A stretch of DNA of 64,000 nt from Kudoa neothunni (lineage: Eukaryota; Cnidaria), in the NCBI GenBank assembly GCA_964304625.1, contig OZ199838.1, positions 14,570,001 through 14,634,000 of the forward strand. The letters run 5' to 3'. Position 1 is the first letter of the stretch; each line of letters opens with the position of its first letter. Shown in pieces: positions 58,922-64,000 of this stretch. The position numbers and the translations under genes were made by a program. Below the pieces are notes generated by a model. It did not search any database. It was not told the DNA's origin and saw nothing but the letters and a program-made list of their open reading frames with translations.

Positions 58922-61900
58922 TTATTCATCATCTGCATCATCCTCATCAGATTCTTCGGAAGCTTCTTCAAGCCAGCCGATGAATTTACCAAGCTAAATA
59001 ATTTTAAAATAAGTAGGCGATCAACAATAAAGTTCACATTTTGTTTTCTGAATTCAAATTGTTTTTCAGTCTTATCAATGTCTGTGGATTCTGAGAGGGT
59101 TTCGCGGGAGGATTTGTTCCATTGTAAAATTATCTCATCCTCAATAATGTCACGTTCATACAATTCGTGTACAAATTTGAGGTAAAATTTGCAAAAATGG
59201 GCCTTTTCAGGGATTGTGGCGCATTGATAAAAGTAGTTTTCGATCAATGAAAGCAGTGAGCATTGCTGTTTTTCGTCGCCAATATACATCTTCAGTAAAT
59301 CAATAACTGGAGGCAAGATCTAAACAGAAATAGTTTGAATAGGCCCAAAAAGTTTGCACTTTTTTGTAGTTGTATAGCAAGTCCTCATCTTCATTGGGTT
59401 GGTTGCAAATGGAAGAAATGGGGTTGGAATTATCATCGGATTTCATATTCTCGCCAAGATTTGCATTTAAAATAATATTGAGTGCAGTTGGAACGACGTA
59501 TGAAGCCATTTCATCAATACAAATATTATAAGCATGTCTATACGCATTAAGAGCTTAGTTATTAAAAAGAGATCGAAAAAGTAGTCACTTTGATGCATTG
59601 ATTTCCAACACAATGGTTTCTTTGGGTAGATTATCACGCACTCCAAACAACATGCTATCATGGACCTCGCTTTGGAATTCTAAGAAAGAATCATATTAAT
59701 GTAGTTTATAGACCTGCTGTCAATGCAACAACAGCGAAAATATTATCAGCAATATTATTAGTAATAATAATTACTGGATTGATCATCATGGAAATCATTA
59801 TCAAAATCAACACTATTTCCGTCATCAACAAGCAGTTGATTGGTGAAATATTCTCGGCAACTGACATTGAAGGGACGTTTGCACGCACCCCACATGTAGT
59901 GAATTTGGAAATGATCGGGTAGAAGGAGTTGTTTAGTTGTGGAATTTGGTAAAAACTCATTATCAGTCAAATTTTGTACTACATGAAAACACAAAATGAA
60001 AATTGTGTCCTACAACTATCACAATGCTTATTACTGGATTCATTTTCTAACATTAAGTAGGTTTGTTTGCTAATACTAACATCATCTGGTATTGTACACT
60101 GAAAACAATCATTCAAATAAATTGTAAAACAACCGATATCTCTATATCAAATTACACCGTAAGAAATTATAGATCCCCCTTCAATTGTCACATTCCTAGA
60201 GCAAACCACCACGAAGTTTAAACAAAATTTTTAAAATTGTAATTGGTATCACTTTCCAATGGCAACTTGACTGTCAATAAATGAATTTTTAATAGTGGAT
60301 CCATCCTCGATGGTCACACCATCCCATATCACCGACTCCAATATGGTCACATTATTTCCCAGCACACAATTAGATCCCACATAACTATAGCGAATAGTGC
60401 TACTGAAGCCGACAACAGTTTCTTGATCAATGACCATTTTCATTGGTTCATATTGTGTTCTTTATACATCAAATTAATCGATTGAATTATTGAACATAAT
60501 CATTCACATTTACCAGACACACTATCTTACCTTTTGAAAGTACAATTTTTTCCGAAATAAACCAAATTTTTGTGTAATCTATATCCAGACGATTCCAGTG
60601 TAATGGGATATGCCCACCGATTAATTAAATCCATTCTATTACAAAACATATCACATTTAAAACTACCATTTATAGGAATTTAATCGTAATATACAGTGTA
60701 CTATAGTAGCTATTGAGTGTGCTTATGTTGGACAAATAGATATGATTTTTTAAGGTTATATAATGGATATTATAGTTGAATAGAATCTTGGTGGTTACAA
60801 AATTAACAGTTTTAATGATAAAAATTGGATACTTGGCCAGGATTCAATACATTGTTGATAAGACAATTAATTCCTTGGAAATCGAAATTGTCGACAAACA
60901 ATTGAGGTACCTATTCAAACAAGTAGATGTACTATGACGCAAACCATTAAAATTACAATTGGCGAACAAATATACACTCCGGATGGGTGCAGGTTGCAAC
61001 CAGCCGCTAATTTTCGGTTAAATTGAAGATAACTCTACAAAGATTTGTTAAAGGATTAGAATTGGTTAGAGTTGCACCGATACCACATTTTTAAAACGAG
61101 TACGAGTACTCCAAATTTCAGTACTCGCCGATACCATGTTCTACGCGTGTCCACATTTTAAATTTCAATTGTTTTAGATGTTTGTTGTATTCTAATGAGA
61201 TTACACCAAAATTTTTAGCCATTCAAAAAAAAGTTTTATTTCTCTAAAATCCACTGATTTTACTTAATAAGGGAACTTAACTGATAGTATTGTATTGTAT
61301 TGTCGGTCAGTAAAATATTAATTTCCTCAAATAATGTTTTGATATCCATTACACGGTGAACTAGTTAATTCAGTAAGGTAGAACAAATATTTAGCGCGAG
61401 ATTGGTATTTTTATTCATAAACACATCAAACCATGAGTAATATATTTTACCAGGTAATTAAATTGTTCGCTTGCCATATTTTTAAAAGATATTAGCGCGA
61501 ACTACCAGCGTTACTCGGGGAAGATTTTGCATAGAGACATTTCTTTATAGTATTCAAAAAAATATCGTTTCAAATTGATTTATAGAAGCAGTCAAACTAA
61601 ATTTTTGTTAAGCATCGTACTTTGTCGATTTGGATTCGAAATTTAAATCATGGTCATTTCTGTGCAGGAGTGTATCAAATCAATCCTGGTTCATAATTAA
61701 CAATATCTTGTCCTGACACCAGTGATAAATAATTTACGATCAGTGTCATATTTATTTTCGTTCCCGAATTATATAAACTCTCTTAACGTGCAATGTAATA
61801 CGCTATTTTTTAGCCCGGGGATTTTTAAAGTCGAATTCTGGACCGGCTCGGAAAACATGTGCACCACTAACTTTTTAAGGGATAAAAATAGAAAAAGTAA

Positions 61901-64000
61901 TAGAGATGAAGAAAACACACGAAAATTAATTTTTGTTGCTCAAATTAATATCGTTTGCCCCCCCCCCCCCCCCGCATAAATTTTAATGCCCTTTTTTCAA
62001 CAAACATTGAATTATTTTATTTCTTTCTTAGTTATTAACTCAAAAGTTATTTATTATTACAATTTAGATTTTTTACTACTGATATATAACAATTTTATAT
62101 AAAATGACTTTAAAAATAAACTATTTGCAAATTTCACAAAAACATCTCGTTTTTTATTATAATAAAAATACTTTATGAACTTTTAAATATAGATATTAAT
62201 TTCGCAAGATTTGTTTTAGTTTATAATTTTTTTTATTAAATCTTTTGTTAGAAACTATTCAGTTTTTTTTTAAATTCAGGAACTTAATTTTAGAAATGAT
62301 TATATTAATTTTTTACCTTGAAGTATGTGTAAACATTTTTGTATATGCCAAATTTTCCTAACAAAAAATTCGGCAAAATATACTAATTGTAAATATTTCA
62401 AGATGTAAACATAATATGTTAATTCAATTTATTATTTATATCGGGACACATATAATTGACTAAAACTAATAAATTTATAGAAATAACAATTTTTTCGTTT
62501 TTTTATAACTACATTTTTACGTTTATCGAATGCTATACTAAAAACACACGTAAGAATTTCTCTAATAAAATAATAATTTCATATAATCGACCTTAAGTTA
62601 TTTCTCTATTGCAATTAAATATTGATTAATTATTAAAAAATCTCATCAAATCCAAGAAAATTAAGAAAATATATTTAGAGAGCACGTAATTATCTTCTCG
62701 CTTTTAAACTATACATGCTTAAAATCTGTATAATTAAATTTGATATTGTAAAATTTATATTTATATGGTAAAAATATAAAATAGAACAAATTTATGAATG
62801 CTTATGAAAACAAATTAGAGATCAATTCAATGTTTGTTGAAAAAAATAGAGATTGCACGTGTATCCGGCCACGTTCTGATGAGAAATTCTCAAAATTTTA
62901 AAGTTGTTATTTTGAGCTGAATTCTTGCTCACCATATTCTTTTATTTTATTAATAAGAATCGGTAAAAATATACGAAAACCATGCGCAAGAGGACGTTTT
63001 TTATGTGCCGCACACTTTACCATTACCTGATATTTTATTGACAGGCCTAATGAATATCGCAAACCTAATATATTTTTTGTACTATTCAATGGTGAAGTGG
63101 ATAAAGATTTATAAAAATGTAAGAATAATTTTAAAGAGCAAATTTAAAGATATCTTGATATATTTTAATGTAACTTGACACACTATTCTTCATTACACAC
63201 TGGTTTTAAAAAACGAAATTTTATTGGTATCGGTTTTAAGTATCGGTATCTTTTGGTGAGTACCGAGTACTGCTCTAAAGTTGGTATCGGGGCAACCCTA
63301 GAATTAGTATTTAAATTTAAGTAAATTACATAGGGAATTCCTTCATGAAGATCACAAAACTTTTTTATATACACTAGTTTATGTTCTTTTCGATCGACCA
63401 ATGTGAAATATGTGGTGTCAAATTCGGAATTTTTGTGCAATAAATTGTAATCTTTAAAAACAACGGTCATCAAATTGTTTTTGTGGGTTTTTTTGTATTC
63501 CCTATAAATTGTGAGTTAGTACATATTTTTAAAAGATGTTGACGTGAATTCCGCATAAAAAGTTAGTTAAAACATCACTTGTGTTGTATCACTAGATCAT
63601 ATAGATTCACTGTTGAAACCATGAATCCAGTCAATAGCAGGAAATCTTGAGAAACAACGTGTTTGTAATTTTGCTCCAGTTCTCTCATCACATCTCCAAC
63701 TGAATCGCAAATCTCGTTGGCTACAGTGGTTATCATCACATTCAATGTGGGATGTTGTTTCAACAGTTGACTAGTGGAAATGTGTTCTTTGATCACTTCT
63801 GCATGTGAACAAACCACCACCAACACTTCAACTACGCCACTTTCAACCAATAATTTTAATGTATAGTCGATAATTTTAGCGTTAAAAAAGTTCAGCAATG
63901 TCTAAAATAGATGAAGCTGTTTATTGGAGAAAATAATCGTTGGAGAATGATACCCGAGGTTTTTTGTAAGTAATTGGTAGGAAACGCTGATTAAAACTCT
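58922..64000 (-). CDS. EIF2B5: eIF2B epsilon subunit, 5'-truncated by window edge
   Basis: About twelve exons. The window edge to 63954 encodes QRFLPITYKKPR. Then 63901-63579 (nucleotidyltransferase-like: AKIIDYTLKLLVESGVVEVL, SVGDVMREL, DFLLLTG), 63501-63330 (LMTVVFKD), about 60928-60850 (PQLFVDNFDFQGINC), 60635-60532 (LINRWAYPITLES), 60459-60253 (left-handed beta-helix hexapeptides: SYVGSNCVLGNNVTILESVI), about 60195-60160 (NVTIEGGSIIS), an acidic exon near 59990-59780, about 59680-59589 (TIVLEINASK), 59537-59360, 59319-59038 and 58993-58922. The end is the W2/HEAT domain with its acidic-aromatic C-terminus (GKFIGWLEEASEESDEDDADD). This is the catalytic guanine-exchange subunit for eIF2 in cytoplasmic translation initiation. 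Introns are 40-52 nt where measured, except the one after 63330, which holds a hAT-like element. The joints around 60930 and 60000-59780 are approximate. Confidence 0.9.
61067..63300. mobile_element. hAT-like element in an eIF2B-epsilon intron
   Basis: The left end is TAGAGTTGCACCGATACCA. The right end, reverse-complemented, is TAGGGTTGCCCCGATACCA, with 17 of 19 matching and further GAGTAC/GTACTC motifs inward. Flanking 8-mers are GAATTGGT (61059-61066) and GAATTAGT (63301-63308), a hAT-length target duplication with one mismatch. The 2234-bp body is AT-rich, includes a 16-C run (61958-61973), and has no recognisable transposase, so it is non-autonomous or decayed. Confidence 0.75.

Noticed and set aside
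63183-63330. Extension of eIF2B-epsilon exon 3 through the open frame to 63183
   Set aside because: The extra residues are coded by the hAT-like terminal repeat; a GT donor at 63329 ends the exon before it.
1-64000. CRISPR array or bacterial operon structure
   Set aside because: No regularly spaced direct repeats; genes are intron-containing and eukaryotic throughout.

Overview
The window reads as AT-rich animal nuclear DNA. The genes are typical of metazoans: LIM kinase, RAD1, frataxin, TSEN34, DNLZ, C9orf78/Tls1, mS31, eIF2B-epsilon and an extended synaptotagmin. Almost every intron I could place is only about 37-76 nt, with plain GT...AG ends. Gene spacing is about one per 4 kb, the intergenic DNA is very AT-rich, and every mobile element I could classify is a DNA transposon or a small repeat. 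A compact animal genome such as a simplified parasite or mesozoan-like lineage would fit, but the sequence alone does not name the species. I saw no retroviral or other virus-like element.

Layout. 0-8 kb: a decayed hAT transposase, diverged repeats, and a frameshifted partial copy of the extended synaptotagmin (3551-5036). 8-20 kb: gene-dense, with E-Syt (8085-10904, +), RAD1 (12191-11112, -, seven small exons and no long ORF), a CINP-like gene (14019-14642, +), three paralogous eight-helix membrane proteins (15070-19255) and the tRNA-splicing nuclease TSEN34 (20219-19554, -). 20-38 kb: repeat-rich, with two piggyBac-like elements, a pogo/Tigger remnant, a multi-exon type I membrane gene 'A' (29819-25835, -) and an unrecognised 216-aa gene (36991-37803, +). 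38-48 kb: LIM kinase (+), then a tight cluster of DNLZ, C9orf78, frataxin and mS31 arranged as two divergent pairs. 48-58 kb: a Merlin transposase, the intact membrane gene 'B' (52309-55420, +; paralog of A) and a Tigger-like element. 58.9-64 kb: eIF2B-epsilon (-), cut by the window edge, with a 2.2-kb hAT-like element in an intron.

How the genes relate. DNLZ (mtHsp70 escort), frataxin (Fe-S assembly) and mS31 (mitoribosome) form a small mitochondrial neighbourhood. The 39-bp space between DNLZ and C9orf78 holds a perfect NRF-1-type palindrome. RAD1 and the CINP-like gene, both checkpoint-related if correctly named, are neighbours. The least explained material is the pair of paralogous surface proteins A and B, built from phase-1 exon modules with one Cys-rich beta-sandwich-like domain each, and the three-gene Trp-rich membrane family. 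These are the best candidates for undescribed biology here.
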